Part shown: one piece after another, positions 8,786-18,239 of the stretch
Layout of the letters: each line of letters starts with the position of its first letter
How positions within the stretch are numbered: position 1 is the first letter of the stretch
Assembly: GCA_964583765.1 (NCBI GenBank)
Contig: CAZOWW010000021.1
Coordinates: 1-55,093 of the forward strand
DNA from: CAZOWW01 sp964583765
Lineage (GTDB): Bacteria; Actinomycetota; Actinomycetes; Actinomycetales; Kineosporiaceae
Reading direction: 5' to 3'
DNA: 55,093 nucleotides
The notes under the pieces: model-generated
What the model saw: only the letters and a program-made list of their open reading frames with translations
Databases searched by the model: none
What the model was told of the DNA's origin: nothing
Translations under genes and position numbers: made by a program

Positions 8786-10524
8786 TGACCGAGCTGAGCA
8801 TCCCCGCACCGGTACTGAGCCGACCGGTGCCCCGGCGCCGGGGTTCGACCGTGGTGCGCTGGCTCACGTCGACCGACCACAAGGTGATCGGTCAGATGTA
8901 CCTGATCGCCTCGTTCCTGTTCTTCCTGCTCGCCGGGCTGATGGCGCTGGTGATGCGGGCCGAGCTCTTCGAGCCCGGTCTGCAGATCGTGCAGAGCAAG
9001 GAGCAGTACAACCAGCTGTTCACCATGCACGGCACGGTGATGCTCCTGCTCTTCGCGACCCCGCTGTTCGCCGGCTTCACCAACGTGATCATGCCGCTGC
9101 AGATCGGTGCGCCCGACGTCGCCTTCCCGCGGCTCAACATGCTCGCGTTCTGGTTCTTCCTGTTCGGGGGCCTGATCGCCGTCACGGGCTTCCTGCTGCC
9201 CCAGGGTGCGGCCGCCTTCGGCTGGTTCGCCTACGCGCCGCTGTCGAACGCCACCTACTCCCCGGGGCTGGGACCGGACCTGTGGGTGTTCGGCCTGGCG
9301 CTGGGCGGCTTCGGCACCATCCTCGGCGCGGTCAACTTCATCACGACCGTCGTGTGCCTGCGGGCACCGGGGATGACCATGTTCCGGATGCCGATCTTCA
9401 CCTGGAACGTCCTGATCACCAGCATCCTGGTGCTCATGGCCTTCCCGCCCCTGGCCGCGGCCCTGCTCGCCCTGGGGGCCGACCGCAAGCTCGGCGCCCA
9501 CGTGTTCGACTCGGCCAACTACGGGCCCGTGCTCTGGCAGCACCTCTTCTGGTTCTTCGGGCATCCCGAGGTCTACATCGTCGCGTTGCCGTTCTTCGGC
9601 ATCGTCACGGAGATCCTGCCCGTGTTCAGCCGCAAGCCGATCTTCGGGTACAAGGGACTGGTCTTCGCGACCATCACCATTGCCGGGTTGTCGATGACGG
9701 TCTGGGCGCACCACATGTTCGTGACCGGTCAGGTGGAGCTGCCGTTCTTCTCCTTCATGACCATGTTGATCGCGGTGCCCACCGGGGTGAAGTTCTTCAA
9801 CTGGATCGGCACCATGTGGCGTGGCTCGATCACCTTCGAGACCCCGATGCTCTGGAGCCTGGGATTTCTGGTCACCTTCCTGTTCGGTGGCCTCACCGGG
9901 ATCATCCTGAGCTCTCCCGCACTCGACTTCCAGCTCTCCGACAGCTACTTCGTGGTCGCCCACTTCCACTACGTGCTCTTCGGCACGGTCGTCTTCGCCA
10001 TGTTCGGCGGGTTCTACTTCTGGTGGCCGAAGTTCACCGGGCGCATGCTCGACGAGAGACTGGGACGCTGGCACTTCTGGCTGACCTTCGTGGGATTCCA
10101 CACGACCTTCCTGATCCAGCACTGGCTGGGCGTCGAGGGCATGCCACGCCGCTATGCGGACTATCTGCCCGAGGACGGGTTCACCCTCTACAACCAGATC
10201 TCGACCGTGGGTGCGGCGATCCTGGCGCTCTCGATGCTGCCGTTCCTGTGGAACGTGTTCCTCACCGCCCGCCGCGGGACCCCGGTCACCGTGGACGATC
10301 CCTGGGGCTTCGCGAACTCCCTGGAGTGGGCGACGTCCTGCCCGCCTCCGCGGCACAACTTCGTCACCCTGCCGCGGATCCGCTCCGAACGACCGGCGTT
10401 CGATCTCCACTACCCGCTGGAGGCACAGGTCGCCGGACCGCCGGGTCCGGGGGGCGCGAACGGGCCGTCCGCCGGTGCCGTATCCCGAGGGCGGGAACCC
10501 GGAACCGCCGGGCCGGAGCGGTGA
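8785..10524 (+). CDS. ctaD: Cytochrome c oxidase subunit I
   Basis: The catalytic haem-copper subunit: 579 residues, about twelve helices. Haem and copper ligands are all visible: FTMHGTVM (low-spin haem a His), FWFFGHPEVYIVALP (CuB His cross-linked to Tyr), VWAHHMFVTG (two CuB His) and VVAHFHYVLFG (haem a3 and haem a His). It is an A-type (proton-pumping) oxidase by the GHPEVY motif. The start is fixed by the 1-nt overlap with ctaC and the typical N-terminus ending in VVRWLTSTDHKVIG. A long upstream open frame in this phase is a GC-rich artefact. The C-terminal 50 residues are Gly/Pro-rich and variable. Confidence 0.97.
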   Translation: MTELSIPAPVLSRPVPRRRGSTVVRWLTSTDHKVIGQMYLIASFLFFLLAGLMALVMRAELFEPGLQIVQSKEQYNQLFTMHGTVMLLLFATPLFAGFTNVIMPLQIGAPDVAFPRLNMLAFWFFLFGGLIAVTGFLLPQGAAAFGWFAYAPLSNATYSPGLGPDLWVFGLALGGFGTILGAVNFITTVVCLRAPGMTMFRMPIFTWNVLITSILVLMAFPPLAAALLALGADRKLGAHVFDSANYGPVLWQHLFWFFGHPEVYIVALPFFGIVTEILPVFSRKPIFGYKGLVFATITIAGLSMTVWAHHMFVTGQVELPFFSFMTMLIAVPTGVKFFNWIGTMWRGSITFETPMLWSLGFLVTFLFGGLTGIILSSPALDFQLSDSYFVVAHFHYVLFGTVVFAMFGGFYFWWPKFTGRMLDERLGRWHFWLTFVGFHTTFLIQHWLGVEGMPRRYADYLPEDGFTLYNQISTVGAAILALSMLPFLWNVFLTARRGTPVTVDDPWGFANSLEWATSCPPPRHNFVTLPRIRSERPAFDLHYPLEAQVAGPPGPGGANGPSAGAVSRGREPGTAGPER

Positions 10525-10552
10525 GGAGGTCGACCGGCGTGAGGAGGCAGAC

Positions 10553-10954
10553 ATGAAGATCGAGACCCTGGTCTTCGGCCTGGGCGTGGCGTTCTTCGCC
10601 ACGGTGGCCACCGTGTACGGGGTCGTGACCGGCTGGGGCGAGCCGGTGGGGGCGACCGGTCTCTACCTCGCGAGCGGTCTCGCCGCGTTGATCGCGGGAT
10701 ATCTCCTCGTCACCTCCCAGCGGATCGACCCGCGCCCCGAGGACGACCCGGACGCGGAGATCGCCGTCGGCGCCGGGGAGATCGGGTCGTTCGCCCCCTA
10801 CTCCTGGTGGCCGTTGCCGCTCGGCCTCGCCAGCGCCGCGATCTTCGCGGGCCTGGCCGTCGGCCTGTGGCTCTCCCTGATCGGCGTCGGGTTCGGGGCG
10901 ATCGCGCTCTGGGGGTGGGTGTTCGAGTACTACCGCGGGGAGCACACGCACTGA
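10553..10954 (+). CDS. ctaF: Cytochrome c oxidase subunit IV (actinobacterial)
   Basis: A 133-residue protein with four predicted helices in two pairs (MKIETLVFGLGVAFFATVA, GLYLASGLAALIAGYLLV, PLGLASAAIFAGLAVG, LIGVGFGAIALWGWVFEYY). The FAPYSWWPL motif between the pairs and the final WVFEYYRGEHTH are typical of CtaF, an extra oxidase subunit specific to actinobacteria. GAGGAG at 10541-10546 precedes the ATG. It completes the ctaCDF operon. Confidence 0.93.
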   Translation: MKIETLVFGLGVAFFATVATVYGVVTGWGEPVGATGLYLASGLAALIAGYLLVTSQRIDPRPEDDPDAEIAVGAGEIGSFAPYSWWPLPLGLASAAIFAGLAVGLWLSLIGVGFGAIALWGWVFEYYRGEHTH

Positions 10955-11232
10955 CATCGCGGCCGGTCCGTGGCGCTCGTCACGAGGGCATTGGGCACCT
11001 CCGGTCAGGTATCGGGACGCACCGTGTGCGAGCGGACGACGCGGCACGTCCTGCGGGCGGTCGTGGTCATTTCGTGACGTCCTGGTGTTCCCTCGACGGG
11101 CCCTCGCCCCGCTGGAGGACCTATCTTTTGGAAGGGCCATCCGGGGATGCATCCGAACGGGCTCCCCGAGCGTCTTAGAGAGTGACCTGTTACCGAGGGG
11201 GGCCTTGTGGTCCCGAGGAGTTGTTCGCGGCC

Positions 11233-12456
11233 GTGTCCAAGATCTGGCTAGTCGCCGGTGTCGCCCTCGCTCTGACTCTGAGCGGGTGCGGCTCCACGTC
11301 CCAAGGAACCGGCGGCCCGGCCGGCTCCACCGTCGACGGCTCGGCGTCCTCCGCCACCGCCGGCTCCGACGGAGGATCCGTCGCCACCACTGACTCCGCC
11401 TCCGACGTCGGATTCCAGGTGAGCCCCGAGGCCGACACCAAGCATGTGCGTCTCGACGAACCCGTCGTGGTGAAGGTGGGCTCGGGCACCCTGAGCCAGG
11501 TCGAGGTGCGCTCGCCCGGAGGCACCGTGTTGGACGGTGCGCTCGGCGACCAGAACACCTCCTGGACCAGCACCGGCCACCTGTCGAGCGCCACGACCTA
11601 CACGGTCCAGGCGCAGGCCACGGACACGGACGGGAAGGTCCAGCAGTTCAGCTCGAAGTTCACCACCCTGAAGCCCTCCTCCCGCGTCTCCGCGGCGATC
11701 ACTCCGGGCGACGGCTGGACCGTGGGCGTGGGCATGCCCGTCATCATCGACTTCTCCCACGCCGTCGCCCTGAAGAACCGCGATGCGGTGGTCAAGGCGC
11801 TCAGCGTGACCACGACGCCCGCCGTCACCGGCGCCTGGCGGTGGTTCTCGTCGGAGGAGATCCAGTGGCGCCCGCAGAACTACTGGACCAGCGGTACGAA
11901 GGTCGTCGTCAAGGCCGATCTGGCCGACGTGGAGGTCTCCCCTGGGGTCTGGGGACGGCGAGCCTTCACCCACGGGTTCACGATCGGCTCCTCCGTGATC
12001 GACACGGTCGACATGAAGAAGCACACCCTGACCATGCGGGTGGCCGGGAAGGTGGTCAAGGTGCTGCCGGTCACCACCGGCAAGCCGGGCCTGGAGACCC
12101 GCACCGGCATCAAGGTGATCATCAGTCGGGAACTGAGCAGGAACATGGACGCCGCGACGACCGGTGTCGACCCCAAGGATCCTGAGTACTACAACATCAA
12201 GGACGTCAAGTTCGCGATGCGCCTGACCTTCACCGGCGAGTTCCTGCACGCTGCGCCGTGGTCCGTGGCGTACCAGGGGCACGCGAACGTGAGTCATGGC
12301 TGCACCGGCATGAGCCTGGCCAACGCGCAGTGGCTCTACGAGCACTCCAAGGTCGGTGACGTGGTCGTCTACACCGGCAGCAAGCGCAAGCTGGAGTGGG
12401 GCAACGGGTACACCGCCTGGAACATGTCCTTCAGCAGTTGGGCCGCAGGCAGCTGA
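11233..12456 (+). CDS. L,D-transpeptidase lipoprotein (YkuD family)
   Basis: A 407-residue secreted lipoprotein of the mycobacterial LdtMt2 type that makes 3-3 cross-links between meso-diaminopimelate residues in peptidoglycan. The signal sequence SKIWLVAGVALALTLSGC has a lipobox. A Thr/Ser/Gly linker and two bacterial Ig-like domains follow (roughly residues 60-260). The C-terminal YkuD domain holds the catalytic motif GHANVSHGCTGMSLANAQW with the nucleophilic Cys. GTG 11233 is chosen because GAGGAG (11216-11221) lies 11 nt ahead; the frame opens 17 codons earlier. It has its own upstream region and terminator, so it is separate from cta and qcr. Confidence 0.92.
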   Translation: MSKIWLVAGVALALTLSGCGSTSQGTGGPAGSTVDGSASSATAGSDGGSVATTDSASDVGFQVSPEADTKHVRLDEPVVVKVGSGTLSQVEVRSPGGTVLDGALGDQNTSWTSTGHLSSATTYTVQAQATDTDGKVQQFSSKFTTLKPSSRVSAAITPGDGWTVGVGMPVIIDFSHAVALKNRDAVVKALSVTTTPAVTGAWRWFSSEEIQWRPQNYWTSGTKVVVKADLADVEVSPGVWGRRAFTHGFTIGSSVIDTVDMKKHTLTMRVAGKVVKVLPVTTGKPGLETRTGIKVIISRELSRNMDAATTGVDPKDPEYYNIKDVKFAMRLTFTGEFLHAAPWSVAYQGHANVSHGCTGMSLANAQWLYEHSKVGDVVVYTGSKRKLEWGNGYTAWNMSFSSWAAGS

Positions 12457-12469
12457 CAGGTGCACTGAG

Positions 12470-12496
12470 CCGCCCGCACCGATCCGGTGCGGGCGG
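12470..12496 (+). terminator. Terminator after the L,D-transpeptidase gene
   Basis: A perfect 11-bp stem (CCGCCCGCACC at 12470-12480 with 12486-12496) closes a 5-nt GATCC loop, 13 nt after the stop. Confidence 0.85.
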
Positions 12497-12524
12497 TCCT
12501 GCTCGAGCCCCGATCCGACGGTGA

Positions 12525-13727
12525 CCTGGGCGTCGGGGTTCCCGCAGGAGGCCCAGGCCCTGGGAGGTCCTGGGCAGGTGGGGGTGCCGGCACGGCGCGG
12601 TCTGGGACGACGCCCTGGAGCACCTTGCCCTGGCGGCGGCGGACGAGCCCCTGCTGCTGGTGCTGGACGAGTACCCCGAACTGGAACGCACGTCACCCGA
12701 ACTCGCGGGGGTGCTGCGGGCGTTCCTCGACCGGGTCGCCGGACGCACGCAACTGCGCCTTTTGCTGTGCGGCTCGGCGGCGCGCAGCATGCAGGCCCTC
12801 CAGGAGGAGCGGGCACCCCTCTTCGGCCGGTTCGACCTGCGACTGCAGGTCCACCCCTTCGAACCGTGGGAGGCCGCTCTCCTCCTGCCGGGGTTGTCCC
12901 CTGCCGACCAGGCATTGGTGTACGGCCGCCTCGGGGGTATGCCCCTCTACCTCAGCTGGTGGGATCCGGCCCTGGACGTGCGGGAGAACCTCGGGCGCCT
13001 CGCCTGCCACCCCGCGGCCCCCCTGCTCGGCGAGGGCGATCTGGTCCTGGCGACCGAGGCCGAGCCGGGAGAGCTGCCCGGGGCGGTACTCCACACCATC
13101 GCCGCCGGACAGACCCGACACAGTGAGATCAAGAACTGGGTCGGGACGGAACCCACCCGTACCCTCGATCGCCTGATCAATCTGCGCCTGGTCGAGCGAC
13201 TCGTGCCGGTCACCGAGGACCCGGCCCGATCCCGGCGGCGCCTGTACCGGATCGCGGACAACTTCCTGGCCTTCCATCTCGGGTTGCTCAGCCGTCACCG
13301 GGCCGAGATCGACCGGGGACTGGGCGAATCCATCCTCGGGGTACTGCTCGACAGCCTCGATGATCACCTCGGTCGTCCCTGGGAGGACACCGTGCTGCGG
13401 TACGTGCGCCGCGAGTGCGCCGCCGGATTCCTGACCCGGGACGTCGTGGCCATCGGCCCCTGGTGGACCAGCCAGGGACAGGACGAGATCGATCTCCTCG
13501 GCCTGTCCGGGCGGGCTCGACGTCCGTCCCTGATGGGGGAGGTGAAGTGGAGTCGCCGTGTGGATGCCCTCCGGCTGGTCCATGACCTCCGGCGCAAGGT
13601 CATGGCCGCCGGAGGTGACCCGGATTCGGTCCGCTACCTGGTCGCCGCGCGCGAGCGGGTCGACAACGCCGGATCGGACACCGCGGTGGTCACCGCCCGG
13701 GACGTCTTCTCCCCGCCGCCCACCTGA
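12525..13727 (+). pseudogene. 5'-truncated archaeal-type ATPase (DUF234 family) remnant
   Basis: The frame is open from 12525, but recognisable homology begins near 12597 with WDDALEHLA. It continues through the Walker B strand LLLVLDEYPEL, the sensor segment LRLLLCGSAARSMQ, a winged-helix part (HTIAAGQTRHSEIKNWVG) and the C-terminal DUF234 nuclease-like region with DEIDLLG and GEVKWS. The expected N-terminus with the GRxxEL motif and the Walker A P-loop (about 100 residues) is absent. The upstream sequence is the transpeptidase terminator and unrelated low-complexity DNA. A shorter protein could be translated from GTG 12660, but without a P-loop it should not bind ATP normally. Best read as a decayed or truncated foreign gene between ldt and qcrB. 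Confidence 0.72.
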
Positions 13728-13801
13728 CCTCCTGCCCGGCATGGCGGAACGAGCCCCGGGACCACGGGACGCCCGAGCCCGGTTGGGCCGGAGCGGGTGT
13801 C

Positions 13802-15475
13802 TCAGCGACCCCCGCTGCCGGCGACCGCGATCGGCGCGCTGCTCGTCGAGCCGAGTTCCTGTTCCCGCTCGCCGCGGTGGGCCGCGGCCAGTTCCGCAGG
13901 GGTGACCGTCTCGACCCGGTCCTCGAAGTAGAACCGGGACAACGCCGCACGGACCCGTGCCACCCGGCCGGAGCCGGGGGCCGGCTCGATGGGCCGGTAG
14001 CTCTCGTGCTGGACGAGGATCCAGCGCTGCTCGGGGGCCAGGGGCTCGTGCAGCTCGAAGTACTCGCCGTCCTCGGTGCGGAACACGCGGGAGGTCTCCC
14101 GGCCGTGCAGCACCCGCTCCCGGTCGTGCCGTTGCAGGCCCAGGCAGATCCGCTTGGTGATCTGGAAGGCGATCGGCGGCAGCACCACGATCAGTACGCG
14201 CAGCCCGTCGGTGATCTCGTTGATCGACAGGTGCAGCAGGACCGCGAGGATGTCGTTGCCCCCGCTGATCCACAGCAACACGTAGAAGGTGATCGCCATG
14301 ACGCCGATGCCGGTGCGGACCGGTGCGTTGCGCGGGCGGTCCGCCAGGTGGTGTTCGCGGCGGTCACGGGTGACCCAGGACTCCAGCCACGGGTAGAGGA
14401 CGAGCAGGTTCGTCAGCAGGCCGGGCAGCAGGACCGCCGGAAGCAGGATGTTCAGCGACACCGGGTGCCCGGCCACGGAGAACTCCAGGAAGCCCGGGGT
14501 GAGCCGCACCGCGCCGTCGAGGAAGCCCATGTACCAGTCCGGCTGGGCGCCGGCGGACACGGGCGAGGGGTCGTAGGCGCCGTAGGACCAGATCGGGTTG
14601 ATCTGGAACAGCGCGGCCAGCAGAGTGGTCACGCCGAAGACGAGGAAGAAGAAGCCCCCCGCCTTGGCGAGGTAGACCGGGTAGAGCGGGTAGCCGACCA
14701 CATTGTCGTTGCGGCGTCCCGGGCCCGGGTACTGCGTGTGCTTGTGCACGACGACCATCACCAGGTGTGCGGTGATCAGGGCCAGGAAGATCCCGGGGAT
14801 GAGCAGCACGTGGATCGTGTAGAGCCGGGGAATGAAGCTGTCCCCCGGGAACTGGCCTCCGAACACGAAGAACGCGAGGTAGCTGCCGACCAGCGGGATC
14901 GACAGGATGATGCTGTACGCGATGCGCAGGCCGGTGCCCGAGAGCAGGTCGTCCGGCAGCGAGTAGCCGGCGAAGCCCTCGACGATCGCCAGGAGGGCCA
15001 TGACGCTGCCGACCACCCAGTTGAGTTCCCGGGGCTTGCGGAAGGCCCCGGTGAAGAACACCCGGAACATGTGGGTGACGATCGCCGCCACGAAGATCAG
15101 CGCCGCCCAGTGGTGGATCTGGCGGATCAACAACCCGCCCCGGACGTCGAAGGACAGATGCAGCGTCGAGGCGTAGGCCCGCGAGACCGTCTGGCCCGCC
15201 TCGGCCGGGTAGCTGCCGGTGTAGACGGTCGGGTCGGTGCTCGGCACGTAGAAGAAGGTCAGGAAGACGCCCGTGAGCAGCAGGATCAGGAAGCTGTAGA
15301 GGGCGACCTCGCCGAGCATGAACGACCAGTGGTCGGGGAACACCTTGCGGGCGAAGCTCTTCACGACCTTGCTGGCGCCCAGCCGCTCGTCGAGGAAGTT
15401 CCCGGTCCCGGCGGCGGCTCGTGCCCCGCGTCCCGGTGCGGTGGTCCGGGGACCCTGGTCGGTCGTCTCGCTCAT
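13802..15475 (-). CDS. qcrB: Menaquinol:cytochrome c reductase cytochrome b subunit
   Basis: The 557-residue cytochrome b of complex III, the quinol-oxidising subunit. The haem-ligand histidines lie in LLIRQIHHWAALIFVAAIVTH and TIHVLLIPGIFLALITAHLVMVVVH. PDWYMGFLDG (actinobacterial form of the PEWY loop) marks the Qo site. A C-terminal extension of about 120 residues with the LHEP and PRL-like segments is typical of actinobacteria. ATG 15475 overlaps the qcrA stop by 1 nt (TGATG). It is last in the ctaE-qcrC-qcrA-qcrB operon. The drug-binding Qo pocket equivalent to the Q203/telacebec site would be in this subunit. Confidence 0.96.
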   Translation of the reverse strand: MSETTDQGPRTTAPGRGARAAAGTGNFLDERLGASKVVKSFARKVFPDHWSFMLGEVALYSFLILLLTGVFLTFFYVPSTDPTVYTGSYPAEAGQTVSRAYASTLHLSFDVRGGLLIRQIHHWAALIFVAAIVTHMFRVFFTGAFRKPRELNWVVGSVMALLAIVEGFAGYSLPDDLLSGTGLRIAYSIILSIPLVGSYLAFFVFGGQFPGDSFIPRLYTIHVLLIPGIFLALITAHLVMVVVHKHTQYPGPGRRNDNVVGYPLYPVYLAKAGGFFFLVFGVTTLLAALFQINPIWSYGAYDPSPVSAGAQPDWYMGFLDGAVRLTPGFLEFSVAGHPVSLNILLPAVLLPGLLTNLLVLYPWLESWVTRDRREHHLADRPRNAPVRTGIGVMAITFYVLLWISGGNDILAVLLHLSINEITDGLRVLIVVLPPIAFQITKRICLGLQRHDRERVLHGRETSRVFRTEDGEYFELHEPLAPEQRWILVQHESYRPIEPAPGSGRVARVRAALSRFYFEDRVETVTPAELAAAHRGEREQELGSTSSAPIAVAGSGGR

Positions 15476-16650
15476 CACCGCTCCCAGTAGCTCGGTCCGA
15501 CGCTCTCGCCGAAGCCGTCCGCGGCGACGAGATACCCGGAGTCGTCCACGGCCAACGGGAGTTGTGGCAGCGGTCGCGGTGCCGGGCCGAAGATCACCGA
15601 ACAGTTGCGCGTCACGTCGAAGGTGGATTGGTGGCACGGGCAGAGCAGATGATGGCTCGTGTGCTCGTACAGGCCGACCGGGCAGCCCATGTGGGTGCAG
15701 ATCTTGGAGTAGGCCACGATTCCCTGGTACGCGCCGGTGCGGGCCTTTTCGTCGAGTTCCTCGGGCTTCAGTCGGATCAGGAGCACCGCGGCCTTGGCCC
15801 GCTCCTCCGTCGCGTCCGGCAGCGTGTCGACACCCTCAGGCATGACGTGCACGACCGAGCCGAGCTCCAGGTCGGTGGCACGCACCCGGCCGCCTTCGGG
15901 GTCCCGCACCAGATGACGGTCCTTGGCCCAGTAGGTCGTCGCGAGGTCCTTGCCCGGCAGCGGCCCGGTGTCCCGGAGCATCACGACCGCGGGGACGGGC
16001 AGGACGGCGGCGGCCGCGAGCAGGGTGTTGCGGATGAGCGGGCGCCTGCCCAGACCGGACTCGGCGGCCCCTTCGCGCAGGATGCGCACCGCCTCGTCCC
16101 GCTCGGCATCCGTGCCCCGTTGCGGATGGCGCTGCTCGACGCGCTCCTCGTCGGACATGAGGGTCTTCGCCCAGTGCACGGCCCCGGCCCCGAGCCCGAA
16201 CAGGGCCAGGAAGAGCCCGAGCCCGACGCCGAGAGTGGTGCCGTGGACCCGGTCGAGGTGGGTCAGCGCGTCCGAGGGGTTCTCCGCACCGATCAGGAAG
16301 TAGCTGGTCGTCGCGATGAGCGTCCCCAGTACGGACAGGGCGAACAGGGCGGCGACCTGGAGTTCTGCCCGTCTCGCCGCCCGGGGGTCGGTGTCGGTGC
16401 GGCGCAGGCGGTGCGGGGGGAGCCCGGTATCGCCGAAGCGATCCGGCCCGGCCTCGTCGGCGGACGCCTCGGAGCGGTGGGACGACTCCCGGTACGCCCT
16501 GTCGGCTGCCTCCGACGGGCGGGCGGGTGCCTCCGGCAGGTGGGTGGCTGCCTCCGGCGGGGGAGCGGTCCCCTCGTGGCGTTGCGGGGCCGCCTGCTCG
16601 TCGCGGGCCATCGCGCGCTCCGTTCCCTCGTGACCGGCGTCCTCGTTCAC
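15475..16650 (-). CDS. qcrA: Menaquinol:cytochrome c reductase Rieske iron-sulfur subunit
   Basis: A 391-residue Rieske protein with the three N-terminal helices seen in actinobacterial QcrA (ELQVAALFALSVLGTLIA, GVGLGLFLALFGLGAGAV and IRNTLLAAAAVLPVPAVV). The C-terminal domain binds the [2Fe-2S] cluster via CTHMGC and CPCHQS. The cytoplasmic N-terminus is long (about 100 residues), with Pro/Glu/Ala-rich spacing such as PEAATHLPEAPARPSEAA. GTG 16650 forms a GTGA overlap with the qcrC stop. Alternative upstream starts are unlikely because they lie inside qcrC. Confidence 0.95.
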   Translation of the reverse strand: MNEDAGHEGTERAMARDEQAAPQRHEGTAPPPEAATHLPEAPARPSEAADRAYRESSHRSEASADEAGPDRFGDTGLPPHRLRRTDTDPRAARRAELQVAALFALSVLGTLIATTSYFLIGAENPSDALTHLDRVHGTTLGVGLGLFLALFGLGAGAVHWAKTLMSDEERVEQRHPQRGTDAERDEAVRILREGAAESGLGRRPLIRNTLLAAAAVLPVPAVVMLRDTGPLPGKDLATTYWAKDRHLVRDPEGGRVRATDLELGSVVHVMPEGVDTLPDATEERAKAAVLLIRLKPEELDEKARTGAYQGIVAYSKICTHMGCPVGLYEHTSHHLLCPCHQSTFDVTRNCSVIFGPAPRPLPQLPLAVDDSGYLVAADGFGESVGPSYWER

Positions 16651-17432
16651 GACGCCCTCGCTCCGAGCCACACCGCGCATCCGATGAGCAGGCCCAGGCC
16701 GAGAACCCAGGCCACCAGCCCTTCGGGGACCGGTCCCAGGGAACCGAGCGACCAGCCGCCCGGGCTCGGGGTGGACCGGACGGATTCGAGGTAGGCGATG
16801 ATGTCCCGCTTGGACTGCGGGTCCATGGTCGAGTCGGCGAACACCGGCATGGACTGCGGGCCGGTGAGCATCGCCTCGTAGATGTGCGTGGGTGTGGTCG
16901 AGGACAGGTTCGGTGCGTACTTGCCGTTGGTGAGCGCGCCGCCCTTGCCGGCGTAGTTGTGGCACATGGCGCAGTTCGTCCGGAAGATCAGGCCGCCGCG
17001 GGACGGATCACTGCCGGAGGCGTCCACCGCCGCCGCGTCGGGCACCGCCGGGCCCGGGGCGAGGGAGGCGACGTAGGCGGCGAGGTCCTGGATCTGCTGC
17101 GCGGTGAACTGCGGCTGGGGACGGCGGGGGACCTGCGGTCCGGTGGACTGGGCGGGCATGCGGCCGGTGCCCACCTGGAAGTCGACCGCCGCGGCGCCCA
17201 CCCCCACCAGGGACGGCGCCGTGTCCCGCCCCTGGGCGTTGACACCGTGGCAGGTCGAACAGTTGGCCAGGAACAACCGGTGTCCCTCGGCCACCGAGGA
17301 GGTCGAGGCCGGGGACGCCGTGGCCACCTGCGAGGCCACCGCCGTGTATCCCGATCCCGCCGCGACGAGTCCGAGCACCAGGACGACGAGGCGGGCCAGG
17401 GGGTGCCGCCTGAGCGCGGCGCGTCTGCTCAC
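16647..17432 (-). CDS. qcrC: Dihaem cytochrome c subunit of the bc complex
   Basis: A 261-residue membrane-anchored cytochrome cc that passes electrons from the Rieske protein directly to CuA of CtaC, replacing soluble cytochrome c. Two haem c sites are visible, CSTCH and CAMCH, each in its own cytochrome c domain. There is an N-terminal signal/anchor (ARLVVLVLGLVAAGSGY) and a C-terminal helix (LVAWVLGLGLLIGCAVWLG). GTG 17432 is preferred because GGAGGACG precedes it by 6 nt. An ATG nine codons upstream lacks this. It lies between ctaE and qcrA. Confidence 0.94.
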   Translation of the reverse strand: MSRRAALRRHPLARLVVLVLGLVAAGSGYTAVASQVATASPASTSSVAEGHRLFLANCSTCHGVNAQGRDTAPSLVGVGAAAVDFQVGTGRMPAQSTGPQVPRRPQPQFTAQQIQDLAAYVASLAPGPAVPDAAAVDASGSDPSRGGLIFRTNCAMCHNYAGKGGALTNGKYAPNLSSTTPTHIYEAMLTGPQSMPVFADSTMDPQSKRDIIAYLESVRSTPSPGGWSLGSLGPVPEGLVAWVLGLGLLIGCAVWLGARAS

Positions 17433-17549
17433 GGTCGTCCTCCAGGGCGCGGATCGCATGCCGGCTGCGGGCGAAGGGTGTCGCGCCCGGTCGCGGGGGC
17501 GAGGCCCGGGGTGGCGGTTGCGGGGAAGGTGTGGATGATCACGTTCGCC

Positions 17550-18239
17550 TCACTGCAGCAGGTAGATGACGGCGAACAGGCCGATCCAGACCACGTCCAC
17601 GAAGTGCCAGTAGTAGGACGTGACGATGGCGCTGGTGGCCTCGGCCCGCCCGAACCGGCGGACGGCGAAGCTGCGGCCGATGATCAGCAGGAAGGCGATG
17701 AGCCCCGCGGTCACGTGCAGGGCGTGGAACCCGGTCGTCAGGTAGAAGACCGACCCGTAGGCGTCCGAGGAGATGGTGACGTGTTCGCTGGTCAACTGGG
17801 CGTACTCGTAGACCTGCCCCGCGACGAACAACGATCCCGACAGATAGGTGAGGACGAACCACTCCTGCATGCCCCAGTTCGTCAGGTCGCGGTTGCGCCA
17901 CACCGGCCACCAGGGGCCGGTGCGTTCCCAGATCTTGTACCACTTCCCACGCCGTCGGGGCTGGAAGCGCTCAGCCGCGAAAACCCCCATCTGACACCAG
18001 GCGGAACTCAGCACGAGAATGATCGTGTTGCCCGCCGAATACCAGACGTGAAGTTTTGCGGGCTGGGTCGCCCACAGATCGGGTCGCACCGATCGGATGG
18101 TGAAGTACATGGCGAACAGGCCGGCGAAGAACATGAGTTCGCTGGCGAGCCAGAGGATGGTGCCGACCTGTACCGGGTTCGGCCTGTTGACGACCGGGCG
18201 TGGTCGGTCGAGAACGGGAGCATGGGCCACGGGCGCCAT
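17550..18239 (-). CDS. ctaE: Cytochrome c oxidase subunit III
   Basis: A 229-residue five-helix subunit III, with ELMFFAGLFAMYF, CQMGVFAAERF, YGSVFYLTTGFHALHVTAGL and the C-terminal SYYWHFVDVVWIGLFAVIYLLQ. An insertion of about 30 residues rich in Trp (KWYKIWERTGPWWPVWRN, residues about 92-124) separates helices two and three, where the mycobacterial protein has a short loop. The start is uncertain: ATG 18239 gives the closest fit to homologues (RPNPVQVGTI shortly after), but no good Shine-Dalgarno precedes it, and ATG 18311 is an in-frame alternative. First gene of the operon with qcrCAB, 117 nt upstream of qcrC. Confidence 0.93.
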   Translation of the reverse strand: MAPVAHAPVLDRPRPVVNRPNPVQVGTILWLASELMFFAGLFAMYFTIRSVRPDLWATQPAKLHVWYSAGNTIILVLSSAWCQMGVFAAERFQPRRRGKWYKIWERTGPWWPVWRNRDLTNWGMQEWFVLTYLSGSLFVAGQVYEYAQLTSEHVTISSDAYGSVFYLTTGFHALHVTAGLIAFLLIIGRSFAVRRFGRAEATSAIVTSYYWHFVDVVWIGLFAVIYLLQ

